Position numbers and translations under genes: made by a program. From contig OX411544.1 in assembly GCA_948146395.1 (NCBI GenBank), positions 58,767,642 through 58,831,641 on the forward strand: a stretch of 64,000 nt of DNA. Reading direction: 5' to 3'. Positions 1-13,057 of this stretch are shown piece by piece (within the stretch, counting starts at the first letter, position 1; each line of letters opens with the position of its first letter). This DNA is from Fragum whitleyi. Taxonomy: Eukaryota; Mollusca; Bivalvia; Cardiida; Cardiidae. The notes under the pieces are model-generated. The model made no database searches. It was given only the letters and a program-made list of their open reading frames with translations, and had not been told where the DNA came from.

Positions 1-95
1 AGATGACGTCAGATGGGGTGAAATGTACGAAGGCGGGGTATAAGTCTTTGATAATTTCACTGTAAGGCGATGAAATTATCGAGTGATAACAACAA
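1..95 (+). repeat. Family E repeat, left edge copy
   Basis: GATGACGTCAG, GGTATAAGTCTTTGATAATT, GATGAAATTATCGAGTGATA. Homologous in reverse to 42415-42520. It contains an imperfect TGATAATTTCA/TGAAATTATC palindrome and is cut by the window start. Confidence 0.6.
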
Positions 96-2138
96 CAACA
101 AAAAAATAAATAGATAAAATAAAGAAAGAAATTTTGTCTATCGTCAACGTTCTTAAGTTATGCGAACTTGAATATTTCATTGTTGGGTTATAAGAAATAC
201 AGTGCAATAAATTGCTTTTTCAAGTGCACAGAAATAACTGAAAAAACGATCAAATTATGACTAAATCATTTCTTTTTACATAAAATAGTATATAGTCAAG
301 TTGGATACTACCATAAAAATAATTTAATTTATTCAGTAGAGGTTCTAGTTGCGCCATGACCGAGTTTTTCGATATTTTCATTCAGAAACTTTTGAAACAA
401 CCCCCTTGTATCAATTAATTATAAAAATCGATTGACCAGCCCTGTTCGCAGCTTTTGTTTCACGAAGATTAGAATCACTAGTGTAGGTAATACTTGATTG
501 AATTCCGAGTATGTTCACAACATATGGGGTGCTAAATGGGGTATAATTGATGACAAAATCTGTGGATAAATATGATTATCTGAAATCTGGTAAAATACAG
601 GTTAACAGCGAACGACAATGATTCGAAACAGATATTAATGGAGCGAACGACATTGAGCTGAAGACTGATTTTCGTCTTCATAAAAATAAAAAAAAAATCA
701 TTCTTATTAATTTACAAACAGAAAATTAAACAAAGAACGAACCTTCCTTTTTACCGTGAATGTATATATTTGAGTATTGAAACATTTATTTAGTTTGGTA
801 TTGTTGAAAGGGACATTTCTATCTCACACAGCTTGACTTTTTGAAGGAAATCATAAAATATTCTTGTCTTACACGTGTCTTTGTTTACATCACGACCATG
901 GCGTCATCTAACACATGCTATCGCGATATCTAAAGAATCTGATCTTTCCGAAAATTGGGATTCAACGTACAGGGCTGTATAAAATGTACGTTTTCAGGTC
1001 GTCAAAGGCATACATTTAAAGACAAAACCCTGGTGTTTACGGAAAAACGGCGCTTAAAAAGTGTATTTCCGTGCCGTTTTTACTTAAATATCCCCGGTCT
1101 GGGCCTAAAAACTTAACCAGTTTCTACTTTTATGGGCATTATTTGCCATGTGCTAAGGCAATTGCACTTCATTCTCCGATATACGCAGTTAAAATACAAG
1201 CATACGGAGCGATCAAGCATTGTTGATAACGGTGGCTGATGTTCTTAGTCGACTCGCCGTAAATGGCGGCGTAAAATAATAACTTGTGCCTTGTAATCAA
1301 AATTTTCTTTGAAAAAATATTTCAATTCTTATCTGATCAAATAGCGATGAATGGTTATGAAAGGCGAACGAGGGCATTTCGAGTTTCTACAACACTGGAC
1401 TTGCAGATCAATGGTCGAATTTTTCCCGAAATACCCATTGCATCTTATACAGAGATAAAGTGCAATGGATTTCCCAGCGTCGACGAAATTTCTTAATTGT
1501 TTTCGATTATGATTAGAAAATTACCAAGCAACATTAGTATAAATAAAAGCGACGATGAAATGTATTTTTTCCGGCACAGTAGTGGCTTTGGAGCTAGTTT
1601 TAAAACGTTCATATGAATCATTTTTCAGTCACTATTAGAATGAGATACTAAAATCTTTCTGTGTATGCAATAATAGTGCCATTTCACATTTTTTGGTCGT
1701 AAAACAACTCTTCGGGTCTCTGCAAATGTTAATGCCCCCAAAAACGTTAATTTACCTTACAATACTGCTGTTTATGTCAGAAAAAAAATAAAATAAAAAA
1801 AACCACAACTTTTTACTCGATTTTGTTTAACACAAGCTGATCTATACATCGAATAAAGTAGAAAAAATATTAGAAATATTATTAGAAATTGCAAAATTTC
1901 AGACTTATTTCTATAATGTCTTATTATTGTTTTAGACTCATATTAAAAATTCAAATAGCTTTGATAGGTACATACGCACATTTCGTTTATTCTGCAATTT
2001 TGGTCTAAGCTTATTGTGCTAGCTTTAAAAATGGAAGTCATTGAGCCTTGAAGATGAAATTCCGGGGGTCAAAGCTGTTTTGTAGGGTCTAAAAAAGAGC
2101 AAACGTGAAAAGTTATAAGTCTTTAGAGTAGTCTATAT
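96..2138. other. AT-rich, no gene seen
   Basis: No splice-bounded conserved frame or RNA gene recognised. A small palindrome (GGAAAAACGGC.../...GCCGTTTTT) lies near 1038-1082. A 70-codon frame at 1284-1496 has no recognisable domain. Confidence 0.5.
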
Positions 2139-2204
2139 AACTGAAACAACATAAACAATAAAGAGTAGACACACTTTATTGTTTATGTTGCTTCATTTAT
2201 ATAG
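2139..2204. repeat. Hairpin, ~28-bp arms
   Basis: TCTATATAACTGAAACAACA with AACAATAAAG, inverted after about 10 bases as CTTTATTGTT then TATGTTGCTTCATTTATATA GA. Confidence 0.8.
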
Positions 2205-2849
2205 ATCTTTAGTCATAGTATGAAGAAAACAGTTGACCTGTATAAAAAATTTTATTGCATAGGTTACACCACTGGAAGATTAGTGGGTCGACATGACACC
2301 CTGCGGGAAAATTTTTATGGTTAAAATTGGATTATTGGGAATCAAAACCCTGATTTAAGGGACAAACGCGAGCCCTACTTAACCAATAAATGACTTTTGG
2401 TGAAAGATATGATACTGTATGCACGGAGGACAAACGCACAAAAGCCGACAATCCTCAAAATCAAGATACGAAAATAAGTCTTAATTCTCAAGAGTAAGAT
2501 TTAGAGTGACCAACCATTCAGTATGCATGCAAAAACAGCAACATTAATTAAACCAGTCACACCATTCTAGTTTTGAACTTTTCACCTGTGTAAAAAAGTA
2601 ATTAATCAGTGGCTACTCTGTGCTTGATATCGAAGATAAAGTGATTAATTTCACAACTCATTCATTTTAGGTGTAGCTTATTTCATCATCAATAACAACG
2701 TGCTTCGATGTACATGTACATATTAACATGTTTTGAGGTAATTGCGGGCACATCACTGGAACGATTGGTGGAGTTTTTCCGAATCTCGCAATATTTGCCT
2801 AGACTCATCTTTGGAATGTACTCATTAATGAAAATGCAGTAAAATAAGG

Positions 2850-2925
2850 ACACAACAGCTCAATACAGCACAATACAATACAGCACAATACATCACAATA
2901 CAACGCAAAACAATACACTTCAATG
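2850..2925. repeat. CAATACA-type short tandem repeat
   Basis: Repeated CAATACAGCA/CAATACAACG-like units of about 10 bases. Confidence 0.65.
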
Positions 2926-3214
2926 CAATTAAATACTTTGAATAAAAGACATTGAAGTGTTTTATTTGCAAAAAAACATAACAAAAAACATGCATATATG
3001 CAAATTTATAACAGAAAGCAAACGCATTTTTGAAAATTAATTGAAGTTAAAACTTGGGATATATTTCACATGTATTTCTATGTGTATCGAAATATATGTG
3101 CGCTAGGGTTATTTATGCTTTTAGCAAAATTCCAAACTACTTAAACTGTTTGAATACAATTTATCTCAAATTTATATATCATTTAATCAGAATTACATAT
3201 ATTGATAAAAAAGG

Positions 3215-3400
3215 CTTTGAATATTTTGTTTGTTTGAATGGATTTTTATGCCGCTTTAAACAATCTTTCAGTTGTATCTCGGCGGCTGGAGCATCTAACA
3301 ATGGATTCCTGGTATTTCTCCCACAAGTACTTCCAAGAAGAGGCTGCGAACGCCTTAAATTTGATTCTTTACTGCGGAATATTCCCAGCATCATGGAAAG
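3215..3400 (-). mobile_element. SINE2 body fragment
   Basis: On the minus strand GGGAGAAATACCAGGAATCC, CTCCAGCCGCCGAGATAC, TTAAAGCGGCATAAAAATCC match the SINE2 3' body. The short frames here are by-products. Confidence 0.7.
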
Positions 3401-3412
3401 AAGAAATAATTG

Positions 3413-3455
3413 TCAAAGCGGTTGGACAATACATATATTGTCCAACCACTTTAAA
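3413..3455. repeat. Hairpin directly left of MITE B1
   Basis: AAAGCGGTTGGACAATA and TATTGTCCAACCACTTT arms around a ~5-base loop. The right arm runs into the B1 terminal repeat. Confidence 0.8.
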
Positions 3456-4019
3456 GCTGCTCTTTCACAGTTTTTCATAGAAAAATATACAAAACTTGTT
3501 CTTAGATTTGGAAATGTGTCTATTTTTAAACGATTAAGAATGACCCAAGGGCATTGGCACTAAAAACAACATATTTCCCTGATTTGTTACTTATTTTTCG
3601 AGGCGGCAAGATCAGTAAGGGATCTAGTCTTTTTTTTTCGAGTCTATAAATTACAAATCGTTATCTTTGGTGAAAAATATTTCATTTTTGCTTGTAATGA
3701 TATGAAGTTTCCAGCTGTCAAATATTTTTACCTTTATCTTTGATTAAATAAGGCAAACATGCAGAATTCAGATGCTTAAATAGTTGGCTCGAAACTGAAG
3801 AATAATTTTTAAGGCGTTAGTAGATGCTTTACATTTCAGAATGATTTTTGCTAATTTCAGGATTATTAGTCTTTTTTTCCATGTATTATCAGATTGAATC
3901 TTATTATTTTCAAGGCTCCGATGATTAGGTCGTTACTTCCAATTGCTTTTACAAAAAAAAAAAATAAAAAAAAAAATAAAAAAATCACATTTTCCCGATC
4001 TGTGAAAGAGCAGCTTTAA
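3451..4019 (+). mobile_element. Family B MITE (copy B1)
   Basis: Inverted ends AAAGCTGCTCTTTCACAG and CTGTGAAAGAGCAGCTTT, about 570 bp. The interior is clearly homologous to B2 (shared GATCAGTAAGGGATC-like and GGCGTTAGTAG segments). Non-coding. A 40-bp hairpin lies directly at its left end. Confidence 0.82.
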
Positions 4020-4107
4020 CGATTATTATATATATTATTTTTTTCTTTCCAAGAAAGATAACCCAATGATATAGCCCTACACGGGTTAACTAAGGACTTA
4101 CATGTTA

Positions 4108-7100
4108 ACACATGTTAGTCCGTAGGCCAGGAGGGGTCACCGTGCACCCCCTAAGGACTCTCCGAAAGTGGTATGAAAATGTTTATAGGACCTCCCTGAG
4201 TTAGAATAAAGATGTTAACAGGTGGTAATTTGGGTCCCGACTGCCATTCCCAGTGGTTTTCTAGATTGCAGCCAAGAATAAATTCATTTTACCTTTGGTA
4301 AAATAAAGAGAGATTTTTTTTATTTCAAATAATTTTTGAGAGTCTAAAACATGTATATTTTGCGTTCTGGTAAAACCATTTATTACTTTAAATGGTTTTA
4401 AAGATCCCAACTTCCGAAATGGGAGATGGCAGCCAGTTCTAGAGAAGAATTTAGTTATTTTTTCGATGAATGCCATGAAATAAAAGTGTTCACCTTGTAC
4501 TACACCATAGATCATATTGCAAAGTGCTATGATATTGTTGATATGACCTTCCTGAGTTCAAATCAAGTTGTTAACAATCGATATTTTGGATCCTGACTTC
4601 CTTTCTCGGTGTTTATCTGAATGGCAGCCACTAAAAATTCGAATTAACCAGGATACAATATAATGGTTTTAAATCATATTTAAGGACCAAAACGTGTATT
4701 TTTTACGTTCTAGGTACAATACCTATTATCTAATGTTAATTCGGATATCCTAACATCCTCTATTAGAGATAGCAGCCAGTGTAGGATGGTAATTTTGTTA
4801 TTTTTTGTTGCAACCTGTGAAAGACGAGGGGTCACCAAGTACTTTGCCAATCAAACCTCTCTGATGGTAACACAAAATTGTGAACTCAACATTCCCAAGG
4901 TTGTATCAAGTTTTTTACAGTAGATATTTTGAGTTCCGACTGCCTTTTTGGGGGTGTTTTCTAAATGGCAGCCAATGCAAATACAAGTAAATAAATTCGA
5001 ACAACTTGTATATAAGCAACCTTTTTTTTTTTAATAATCTTTACTAACCAAAAGCATTAATATTTAGATCTCTTGCTACATGCTGCAATAGCTAATGTCT
5101 TTTCGAAGATCAAACATCCTGAATGGTAGATATGAAATTTGCCTGGTTTTTTTTTTTTTTTTTTATTTACGTCTATCACCATCATTAAAGCCATCTCTGA
5201 TAAGACAAAGGAAAAGTTAACCGATATTACTCAGTGAGAATAAAAAAAGTATCATTCGATATTTTTGGTGTTCCGACTGCCTCTCCGGGTGTTTTTCTAG
5301 ATGACAGCCAAGAAAGTATAGATTACATAAGAACCCCTTTGCAAATATTGGTCTATTTTTTATCTTATTTTCAGGACCAAATCACCTAAGTTTAGCATAT
5401 CTCCTAGTATTTCTTTAATTTAGTTTCTAATTTAGAAACCAAACATACTGAAATGAAGATGGCGGCCAATTTTTAAACACGTATTTTTGCTTATTTTACT
5501 GTTATAGTCTCCGAAACTAGTTGGGATGGCACGCCACTCCTGCAGAAGGGTGGGTGGGTGGGTGTGTGTGTGTGTGGGGGGGGGGGGTTGTCATGTTGTT
5601 CACCATATATCCCTGATATCAATATTCTGTTTCTTTCGTTTCACCTGAAGGGTTAGTGTAGTTTTAAATGGTCTCCAAAAAAATACATGATAAAATGAAA
5701 TTTGAAATATGAGATGGCAGTCAGGTCATATTTTGAAATCATCTTATTTCTGTAAAAACATCTTTATGTGAACATGTTTCTGTCAAAGATGGATGCAAAT
5801 TGGTATCATTTTCTCCATCTGTCAGTCCGAGTGTTAATACATATGTTAGTTAATTTCGTGTTTTGATTAAGATCAACGTAAAATTGATAAGGGTTAGGAA
5901 GCATAAGCGGATTTTGAATGATTTGAATGTTTTGTTATTTATCGAACTTGAGTATAATTATACAATATAATTCATGTATTATTTTTCTATTAGAAGATAT
6001 GAAGGTCTTCAAGGACCAATAAGACGCTTCCAAATCCACACCAGCTAATTGAATTATTGAATACTTGGAAAATTTTGTTTGATTTCGGAGTGGTTTTGGT
6101 CGATTGAATGATGTTTGAATGATTTGGGGGCATTTAAAGTGAGTGTTTCAAAAATGCCATGAATAGAACGCTGAATAAATGATTAAGAACGGTTTTGACA
6201 AGACTTAGTGTCAAGTACACCATGTTTTTTGACCGCAAAACATTTCCTCCATTTATAAACATATTTTCATGAAATTTTCACCGAATATGACAAAACTCAT
6301 TTTGTTGATGATTGCTGATATAATGCCAAGTAACGGAAAAAGGGGGCTTGATATAAAAAATCTTGTCAACACATTCATCTTGCATTTAAGGATGGGTTTG
6401 CATGAAACTTTCACAGAATGTTCCTCACCATGTGACTATGTGTGCTTATCAACTCCATTAGATGACATCATTCCAAAGCTGCATTATTATTAATTGTCTT
6501 GTAAAGGTTACTCCTTCTACATCAAAGTATGGATTACATCAAACTATTGATGAGTTTGTAAGAAGGTTTCACATAATGTTCCTGATCATGGGACAATCAT
6601 AGCACATAATTGTCCATGCTATATAGTCACTGTCTTCAAGGGTGGTTTTTGATAACACTTTCGAAGTATACTTGATGATGTGAATATGAGCATATATTAA
6701 ACTTTTGTCCATATATAACGCCGCGTCATAAAAAAGTACAATGCTTAAGTGAGGGGTTTATTTGTCAAACAGAACTCATATTTTTTATTTGAAACAAATA
6801 AATCCAGATTTCCATTCCATACAACAATTAAGTTATATTTTGGAATTATTTGGTATAGGAAAACTTCCATATGGTCAAATGGCAGCCAAGTTTTTAAAAG
6901 AATAATAAATTAATGCCAGGTAAAACGTCCTAAACAAATTCATATATGAAATTCTAAATATATCAGCTACGTAGGGATTAGCACTGCTGAGCCCTTCCAG
7001 AGGAATATAAATAAATAGATTTAAGCAAATTTAAGATATTGAAATCAGCAAAATTGGTGGATTTGTTTCGGATTCTTTTACATTTCTTTTATTTGTTGGA

Positions 7101-8632
7101 CATTTTCAGTCGCTATTTCAAATTATTCCTACATCGAACTGAATAAATATCGAATATCTAGATAACCAAGAAGAAAATTTCAAAAAATCAAATACTTTTC
7201 GTTCAGTTTGAAAACGATTTTAAATACCCCCATTCCCCCTCCCCGGAATGAAATCCAGGATTAAAATTCAGTATTTTTGAATTTCAATTTCGACATTTAC
7301 TGATAGAACGGTTTGTAAAAAGCTAAATATGGGTGTCTGGTCCTTAAGATCATGAGTTTAAATATGAAGCAATGTTTGCATAGGGATTCTTATGTAATTC
7401 AAGCATCTTCTTGGCTGCCATTTAGAAAATTCCCGTAAAGGCAGTCGGGACACAAAATATTGATTCAAAGATTTTTTATTTTCACTCAGTGAGGTCAGTT
7501 TAGCATTCCTTTGCACTATCAGAAAGAGTTTTTAGGATGGTTTGTCACCTCTTGTCTTATGATCTGCAACAAAGAAAGGGCAAATTTCATATTGAAGATA
7601 AGCTGCCATCTACCATTCAGGATGTTTGATCTTCAGATAGACTTTATTTTTTTTCAGTTTGTAGCTAGAACACCAAATGTATATGTTTTCGTCCCTTAAA
7701 GATAAAAAATGAAGGTTGCTCGTATATATGTTATTCCAATTTATTGACTTGAATTTGCATTGGCTGCCATTTAGACCCCCTCCCTCCCCAAAGGCTGTCG
7801 GGACACATATCGCAGAGAAACAACTTGATTCAACAATCGGGATGCCGCATTAACAATTATATAGCACAATCAGAGAGGATTTTCGGCAAAGTACATGGTG
7901 ACCCTTCATCTCTAATATAATGCAACAGAAAAAAGCAAAATTTCATCTTAAACTGGCTACCATCTCTCATAAATGATGTTTGAATATCCAAATTATCTTT
8001 AACTAATAGATATCGTTCCAAGAACGTAAGATATACATGTTTTGATCTTTGAATGTTATTTTAAATCAAAGGGTGCCTATAAAATGCCTCCTTGTAAATC
8101 AATATGTTTATTGGCTGCCACTCAGAAAATCACCAAGAAAGGCCGATGTGACTCTTAATATCGAATGTTTACAACTTGATTTGAGCTCGGGAAGATCGTA
8201 TCAACAATATCATAGCATTTTGCGATATGGTCTATGGTGTAGTACATGGTGAACACTTTGATCTCATTGCATTCATCGAAAAAATAGCAAAATTCTTATC
8301 TAGAACTGGCTGCCATCTTCCACTTCAGAAGTTGGGATCTTTAAAATCATTTTAAGTAATAAAAGGTTTTACCAGAACGCAAAATATACATGTTTTACAT
8401 TCTCAAAAAATATTTTAAAATGAAAAAAGTCCCTCTATAGTGTACTAAAGATAAAATGAATTTATTCTCGGCTGTCATCTAAAAAACACCCGGAATTGCA
8501 GTCGGGACCCAAATTACCACCTGTTAACATCTTGATTCTTACTCAGGGAGGTCCTATGAACATTTCCATACCACTCTCGGAGAGCCCTTAGGGGGGGTGC
8601 ATGGTGACCCCTCCTGGCCCACAGACTATATA
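4108..8632. mobile_element. 4.5-kb fold-back element with tandem repeats in each arm
   Basis: The outer ends are inverted copies: CCAGGAGGGGTCACC near 4130 and GGTGACCCCTCCTGG near 8602, and AACAGGTGGTAATTTGGGTC near 4218 matched in reverse near 8508. Each arm has about four units of ~345 bp marked by a CGACTGCC...GGCAGCCA motif (left near 4235, 4595, 4938, 5274; right, reversed, near 7413, 7760, 8112, 8470). Each unit also has a second GATGGCAGCCAG-type box. The middle (about 5500-7400) is AT-rich and mostly unlike the arms. No transposase ORF. This is fold-back (FB)-like architecture, though tandem inverted arrays can also arise by recombination. Confidence 0.75.
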
Positions 8633-11455
8633 TAGCATTAATACCCCATATTTGAAATCGAAATAATTCAATTAGTCTGGAAATTTAACATCGTTTGTCT
8701 AATTAGATTAAGGACTTTGTCAGGTTAATAATAAATCCATGTTTCAAGTCTTATAGGCTGTAAACTAGAGTGACTTCCCTTGTTGGGGTAGCAAATCTTT
8801 ACAGAAAGCATTGAAAAATTACGGATGACAGTCCGTTTGCAGACGATTATGCCGCTATAATTGTTGAAAAGCGTTTTATTTTTGTAATTTTTGTTTTCAT
8901 TGAAGTTATTTTACAGGCAGTTCATTGTTTGTACATTTCTTAAATTAGATCCTTTATTTATTAAGTTAAGCCTTTTTCGATGATCCAATTGTAATCAAGT
9001 AACTTTATATCATACAATATGTAGCCTGCATAATAGTAAATAACTGTTTCTCTATATAAAACATGGTTCGAGATGCTACTAACGTCGTAATCGCGGTTTA
9101 ATCTATCCCATTTTTTTGTATTTAATTTGTCCATACACGAAATTAGAATATGATATTTCTTATTCTTATTAGAAAACACAAAGCTATATATGCTCGTGAT
9201 AGAATAATAAAAAAGATGAAAGATTTATCACTTGGCGCTCAATCTTATTGTAATTTACAAATACGTTGAAGAAATGGTGGTATAATGATATTGAAACTTC
9301 GTGGCAAAAAAAAAAAGAACTGAAACCAGCGCTTTGGCGATCTTTCAGTTAATAAGCATGTTCATGGATATGTTAGCGTTTGTGATATTTTAACCGTACA
9401 TTTTTCATTTCTTGGTGTGCAAAGTTCACAACACTGATATATTTTAGCACAATAAATGTCCACACTGCGTATGGAACAAAAGAAAATGTCAGCGTAGTCT
9501 GTAAATTGCATAGATACGTCAGACAAGGTTAAAGCTGGTTTCACTTTCTTTTCGTTATAGGGGTCATGTTTAAAATATTCATTTAAAATAAAAAACAGTT
9601 TTATTCGGCACGAGCCCCTTGCAGCGCTATTCAAAATTTCATTTTGCTTTTGTTGCATTCTTACTGTATTAAAATGTGAAAACGACAGGGTTGAGCTCAG
9701 AGCATACTTTTGACACTAAATGCAAATAAAATGTCCTGCTAAATTTTAATGATTAGGCACTCATGTAATATGGCTGAAGTGACCGAAAATAAATAATAAT
9801 TTATGTAAAAATATGATCATATCTTTTTTTTGTATGTGTGCGTGTCTAACTTTGTAGAAAGGGTTTTCGATTGACCTGGGACCCCGCCGGGATCAAAGAG
9901 CGGTAAATCACGCCAGTAGCAGACATAAGTTACAACACGTGTGTTAAATAACCATCACACTGTTGACAATGAAGCACCGCACGTAGCATATGACATTACG
10001 TAATCGTAATTGATTTTTATCAAATATTAACACGGAGATAGATAAAGCAAAATTTTATTAAATGGATATTAGTGCGTATGAGGTAAGTGATAACCAAAAA
10101 CTGAACAGATAAGAACAGAATCTTTATTTAACCATTCAACTTGAACATTTATGGTTAACCATCGAAATACATGCATATAATATGACATGCATTTTATTGG
10201 CTATTTTCTAAAAAAAAAGTAGAAAAGTCTTAACGGAAATAGTGAGTACATTTAACATGTACTTAAAAAACCAACTGTGATATAAGAATATGTATTAAAG
10301 ATCATAAAGACATGAAATAACAACTGTGTGGAATTATTTCTACATTTTTGAAATAACACCTAACTATCTTCGTCTTTTATTTCCACACTTTAGGTTTATA
10401 TCTGTATAGAACTAAATTTGGCTGCTTTTCATTTATGTCGTCTGGTTTATTGCTAATCAGTGCGTTCGTTTTGTTACAAACGATTATGCCAGGGCATTTA
10501 TTGAAATAATGAGAATGAATAGTCATCATGAAAGAAATACACACAAACAATCAAATCAAAGTTGTTTTTAAAAGACGTGTCAAATAATTTTCATGGACGG
10601 ACATCGCCACTTCGTCAAGTAAAAAAAAACCCAAAAAACACCATATAATATTTCACCTAATAAATCAAAAGTCTCCTTTCTTCGTTTTTTTTTCTTTATC
10701 AAATAAAAATTCAAAAAGTCAAATTTAATATCTAGGGACAACAAATTATTGATTAAAATCTATAAGTTCGATAATCTAATCCATTAAATGTCAAAATCGA
10801 CTGAATTATCAAGATATACCTAAACGAAAAAAGAAGAGTAATTGTTTTTAATGTCTTTTATGACGAAGACTGAGAAGACATTCAAAGTTTTATCTGCTAA
10901 AAAGTATCGTTCGCATACTCTTTGGATTTAGGCCAACTTTAATTTTTTTTTACTGGTAAAGGGTTTATACACGGACCCTAATTATACAGTATTGAGAGTC
11001 CCTATTTAATCTTGACCCGACAGGATTTTTTTCTCAGCCATTTTGATTCAGAAATTTGCTACCCAGAAATAGACTGACGACCGTCTCCATGTTCAAATAC
11101 ACTGGAGAGTAGTCAGGCCTGATTACTCTTTTTCTGTATTTTCGGAGAGGCAAATAAACTCGTTTTTTCGCGTTGGTTTCAAAGACGGCCCTATATCAGC
11201 CATATTATCGATCTGAAATTTGCTACCCGGAAATGGAGTTGAGACCGTTTCGTTGTTTCAATGCACCGGAGAGTATTCAAGATCGATAACTCCATTTCTA
11301 TATTTTCGGAAAGGCCCATTGCCACCTTAAAATAAATCTGTCGGAACTTATCATTTAAGATGAAGATGAAATTGAATGATGGGTAATACAATTAAATTTA
11401 CTAAATGATCATCTGAAAACAAACGAAAACGAGAATTTGCCGAGTTATTATCTGT
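8633..11455. other. AT-rich, no gene seen
   Basis: A minus frame at 9362-9658 (98 codons, CCELCTPRNEKC near its end) is not recognised and has no supporting splice context. Similar AAATTTGCTACC(C)GGAAATG-type duplication at 11050 and 11216 suggests an old local repeat. Confidence 0.45.
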
Positions 11456-11900
11456 TATAGTTAACAACATCGTGAAATTGACAAGGTGGATGATTATGGA
11501 ATGATTTAGGAATGAAATCGAATCAATGTGTAGAGCGACTTTTGGGTGAATTTAATGGGAGGTAATTCAGTATTGCAAATTTTGTTCAGGATGAACAAAA
11601 TTAGCAATATTGATTACCTCCCTTCAATAAAATATTCATACAATTTCTATAGATAGCTCCCTATTTCTTCTAGAACCTATCTGAAGCTTATAATTTCAAT
11701 TCAGTAAGTTAAGTCCCGATTTTTTCCCAGCTATTTTTATTTTGAACAAAGTTGTTGTTATATGTTTTTAAGTGAGTTTGGAGCGTTATTGATTGGTTTG
11801 AGTGAGTGTCTGGAATGAATGAATGGAGCGCTGAGTGAGCAATTTAGAATGGTTTTGATTGAGTTAAATGTCAATTTCACGATGTAATTAACTGTAAGAA
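11456..11900 (+). mobile_element. Family A MITE (copy A1), Tc1/mariner-like ends
   Basis: Terminal inverted repeats GTTAACAACATCGTGAAATT and, inverted, AATTTCACGATG...TTAACTG, flanked by TA. A central palindrome (GGGAGGTAAT... ...ATTACCTCCC) lies at about 11560-11622. Ends of TA-CAGT type suggest mobilisation by a Tc1/mariner transposase (inference). Non-coding, about 445 bp. Confidence 0.8.
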
Positions 11901-12795
11901 TATGAGTTAAGTAAATCTGATATTCCAAACCAATGAATAACGTCATCATATGAATTATGGGTCACTTTCACGATAAGAATAGCGTTGCTATTTGCGCGAT
12001 GTTCATTTGCATATTCATTTCTTTAGTTCAATAACACCCGTGCAATATTTAAGGACATATTATAAATTGAGTTTTTATTTCGAGAATGCTATCTTAACCC
12101 AAAATTACCCCTCTGTACTCAATTGACCGGGTAGCCTTTTTCCTTACCACGTACCAAAATTATGAATTATGAATAGCTTAGCTGCCCCTAATGAACGTCC
12201 ATTTGCTAAGCGAGAAATAAACAAACAGCCACATATGGTCATCGGCTTATCAAATATTTATCGTTCTTAATGGCAAACGATTGTTTCGATATTCAGCCGA
12301 TTTTGTACTCTGAGATGAAATGAATATAAAACGAACTTGAAATTCCCCGAGCTTTGAATTGGTCCGGATTCCTCTTTGGAAGTTTTAGTTCACATGAAAT
12401 TTAAAAATTATGCAAAAAGGTGTAAATGGTCCCCTACCGTCCTCATTGGTGAACCTTCGGCGATTATGAATAAAAATGAAGTCGCGAAAAAAAAAAAAAA
12501 AAAATAATAAAAAAATCAACGAAAGGTTCAAACTGGACATTTTATAATTTGATGACAAAATCAAATTATAAAATGCCCAAATGATCAACACGGATGATTG
12601 AAAAATCATAAAGGAAATTTTTCTTCAAGCGTATTGCATTGTATCCTATTGACCAGAAGCTGACTTACTTAAAAAATGAGCCAAAATTACCGCACTTACG
12701 TCAGAGGTACTTTCCAGTTTACGGAAAAGTCTGAGCGATATTCCGAATGGGTTTGCCCTCTGTCCTCCGTCTTTTCGGGTTCAAGACTTTTTTCT
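11901..12795. other. AT-rich, no gene seen
   Basis: Contains an A-rich tract near 12487 and the 12533-12575 hairpin only. Confidence 0.5.
12533..12575. repeat. Hairpin, ~18-bp arms
   Basis: CATTTTATAATTTGAT and ATCAAATTATAAAATG around GACAAA. Confidence 0.8.
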
Positions 12796-13057
12796 GCCTC
12801 GGTGGCCTAGTGGTAAATGCACTCGACCCGTGACCTGGAGGTCCGTGGTTCGAGTCCCACTGTCGCCGGGGTGTGTTTATGGGCAAAACACTTAAATGCC
12901 AGCCCCAGTTCACCCAGCTGTAAAAATGGATAGCAGTGGGATAAAAATCACTGCCTCTCTCTCAGGGACGTGAAAACATCAGGATTGAGTGTTCGAGAGC
13001 GATTCTATTAGCTTAAGCTTTCGTCGCAATCGAACTTAAATAAATTAGTATAAACTA
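12796..13057 (+). mobile_element. SINE1, tRNA-derived
   Basis: tRNA-like head GCCTCGGTGGCCTAGTGGTA (A box TGGCCTAGTGG) and B box GGTTCGAGTCCC. Then a body with TTCACCCAGCTGTAAAAATG, GGATAGCAGTGGG and CATCAGGATTGAGTGTTCGA, and a tail with TCGCAATCGAACTTAAAT. Pol III promoters inside the head would drive it. Related fragments lie near 27940-28090 and 55815-56545. Confidence 0.8.

Noticed and set aside
4261..8252. Several 60-84-codon frames inside the fold-back element
   Set aside because: They lie in the repeated arms on opposite strands and mirror each other; no domain.
9362..9658. Minus-strand 98-codon frame with several cysteines
   Set aside because: No recognised domain, no splice or promoter support, and AT-rich codons like the background.
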